The translations under genes and the position numbers were made by a program. A stretch of 64,000 bases of DNA from Luidia sarsii (lineage: Eukaryota > Echinodermata > Asteroidea > Paxillosida > Luidiidae). Under the pieces are notes generated by a model. The model saw only the letters and a list, made by a program, of their open reading frames with translations. It was not told the DNA's origin and searched no databases. This document shows, one piece after another, positions 62,616-64,000 of this stretch (its first letter is position 1; every line of letters begins with the position of its first letter). Location of the stretch: NCBI GenBank assembly GCA_949987565.1, contig OX465109.1, positions 18,334,415-18,398,414 of the forward strand, written 5' to 3'.

Positions 62616-64000
62616 ACTGCTAAATAGACGAAGAACAAACTCAAAACGTTGGGCAAGCACTAACTGCTAAATAGATGAAGAACAAACTCAACGCGTTGGG
62701 CAAGCACTAACTACTAAATAGATAAAGAACAAACTCAACACATTGGGCAAGCACTAACTACTAAATAGATGAAGAACAAACTCAATGCGTTAGGCAAGCA
62801 CTAACTAGTAAAGATGAAGAACAAACTCAACGCATTGGGCAAGCACTAACTACTAAATAGATGAAGAACAAACTCAACGCATTGGGCAAGCACTAACTAC
62901 TAAATAGATGAAGAACAAACTCAACGCGTTAGGCAAGCACTTACTACTAAATAGATGAAGAACAAACTCAACGCATTGGGCAAGCACTAACTACTAAATA
63001 GATGAAGAACAAACTCAACGCGTTAGGCAAGCACTAACTACTAAATAGATGAAGAACAAACTCAACGTGTTAGGCAAGCACTAACGACTAAATAGATGAA
63101 GAACAAACTCAACGCGTTGGGCAAGCACTAACTACTAAATAGATGAAGAACAAACTCAACACATTGGGCAAGCACTAACTACTAAATAGATGAAGAACAA
63201 ACTCAACGCGTTGGGCAAGCACTAACTACTAAATAGATGAAGAACAAACTCAACGCGTTGGGCAAGCACTAACTACTAAATAGACGAAGAACAAACTCAA
63301 CACGTTGGGCAAGCACTAACTACTAAATAGATGAAGAACAAACTCAACGCGTTGGGCAAGCACTAACTACTAAATAGATGAAGAACAAACTCAACGCGTT
63401 AGGCAAGCGCTGACTACTAAATAGATGAAGAACAAACTCAACGCGTTGGGCAAGCACTAACTACTAAATAGATGAAGAACAAACTCAACGCGTTGGGCAA
63501 GCACTAACTACTAAATAGATGAAGAACAAACTCAACACATTGGGCAAGCACAAACTACTAAATAGATGAAGAACAAACTCAACACGTTGGGCAAGCACTA
63601 CCTACTAAATAGATGAAGAAGAAACTCAACGCGTTGGGCAAGCACTAACTACTAAATAGATGAAGAACAAACTCAACACGTTGGGCAAGCACTAACTACT
63701 AAATAGATGAAGAACAAACTCAACACGTTGGGCAAGCACTAACTACTAAATAGATGAAGAACAAACTCAACGCGTTGGGCAAGCACTAACTACTAAATAG
63801 ATGAAGAACAAACTCAACGCGTTAGGCAAGCACTAACTACTAAATAGATGAAGAACAAACTCAACGCGTTGGGCAAGCACTAACTACTAAATAGATGAAG
63901 AACAAACTCAACGCGTTGGGCAAGCACTAACTACTAAATAGATGAAGAACAAACTCAACGCGTTGGGCAAGCACTAACTACTAAATAGATGAAGAACAAA
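62616..64000 (+). repeat. Monomer run to the window edge (1,385 bp)
   Basis: This is a copy of 58450-59834 at an offset of 4,166, sharing all the private units seen there. It is cut by the end of the window. Confidence 0.95.

Larger units (their letters stand above)
1..64000 (+). repeat. Two-component satellite array (47-bp monomer plus 330-bp L block)
   Basis: The whole window is head-to-tail repeat in one orientation. Runs of a 47-bp monomer are interrupted 67 times by a longer L block or a deleted form of it. Both window ends lie inside monomers, so the array continues beyond the window on both sides. No unique sequence, inverted segment, recognisable transposon, tRNA, rRNA or conserved protein domain was seen. 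The canonical monomer has stop codons in all six frames, and because 47 is not a multiple of 3 the frame shifts in each unit, so monomer runs cannot encode a long protein. The location in the genome (pericentromere, heterochromatic arm, sex or B chromosome) cannot be told from the sequence. Confidence 0.97.
59795..64000 (+). repeat. 4,166-bp tandem duplication, second copy (to window edge)
   Basis: The pattern of TTGGGC and TTAGGC monomers from 59795 repeats that from 55629, and the match holds to about 63,960. The last 40 bases are ordinary monomer, so it cannot be told whether a third copy follows. Confidence 0.85.

Noticed and set aside
1..64000. Telomeric or rDNA spacer repeat
   Set aside because: The unit does not resemble any telomere repeat, and no rRNA sequence is present in the window.

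Overview
This 64 kb window is one uninterrupted head-to-tail satellite array, almost certainly from a eukaryotic nuclear genome. I see no ordinary gene, no RNA gene and no transposon. Two components fill it. The first is a 47-bp monomer of about 40% G+C (canonical example 1098-1144), centred on the 10-bp palindrome CAACGCGTTG. The second is a 330-bp block, here called the L block, that interrupts one monomer at the same point each time (left junction after GCAAGCA, right junction before ACTGCTAAATAG). I count 67 L blocks, all on the + strand: 56 full length (9 with an in-frame stop), 5 with a 5' deletion, and 6 with an internal deletion plus a triplicated 14-mer. The species cannot be read from the sequence. 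Frequent CpG-to-TpG/CpA changes in the monomers suggest a lineage with germline CpG methylation.

Layout: 1-7905 holds three overlapping copies of a module whose signature is a pair of L blocks 764 bp apart. Positions 7906-23720 and 23721-39535 are a tandem duplication of 15,815 bp. All 18 L blocks in the first copy have a counterpart exactly 15,815 bp downstream, and I found only two base differences. Inside each copy, near its right end, is a 2,483-bp higher-order repeat carrying four L blocks of fixed type (full, 5'-truncated, full, internally deleted). It is present about twice in the first copy and three times from 34.2 to 41.9 kb. From 41.9 to 55.6 kb the same modules recur in shuffled order. 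From about 55.6 kb to the end there is a 4,166-bp tandem duplication that includes the longest stretches without an L block.

Each full L block has a 73-codon open frame starting at TTG. It is unlikely to be a gene: the first ATG is codon 6, copies with a stop at codon 16 were amplified along with the rest, and the amino-acid variants show no sign of constraint. The block does carry a cluster of regulatory-looking motifs: a perfect CRE, an E-box 8 bp upstream of TATAAA, and three AGGTCA half-sites. A role as a repeated promoter or factor-binding site for satellite transcription is a testable but unproven idea. The ends of the L block contain diverged monomer sequence, so it probably grew within the array. 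The order of variant monomers, size differences in whole monomers (188 = 4x47; 327 = 7x47-2; 140 = 3x47-1) and in-register breakpoints all point to repeated unequal exchange.
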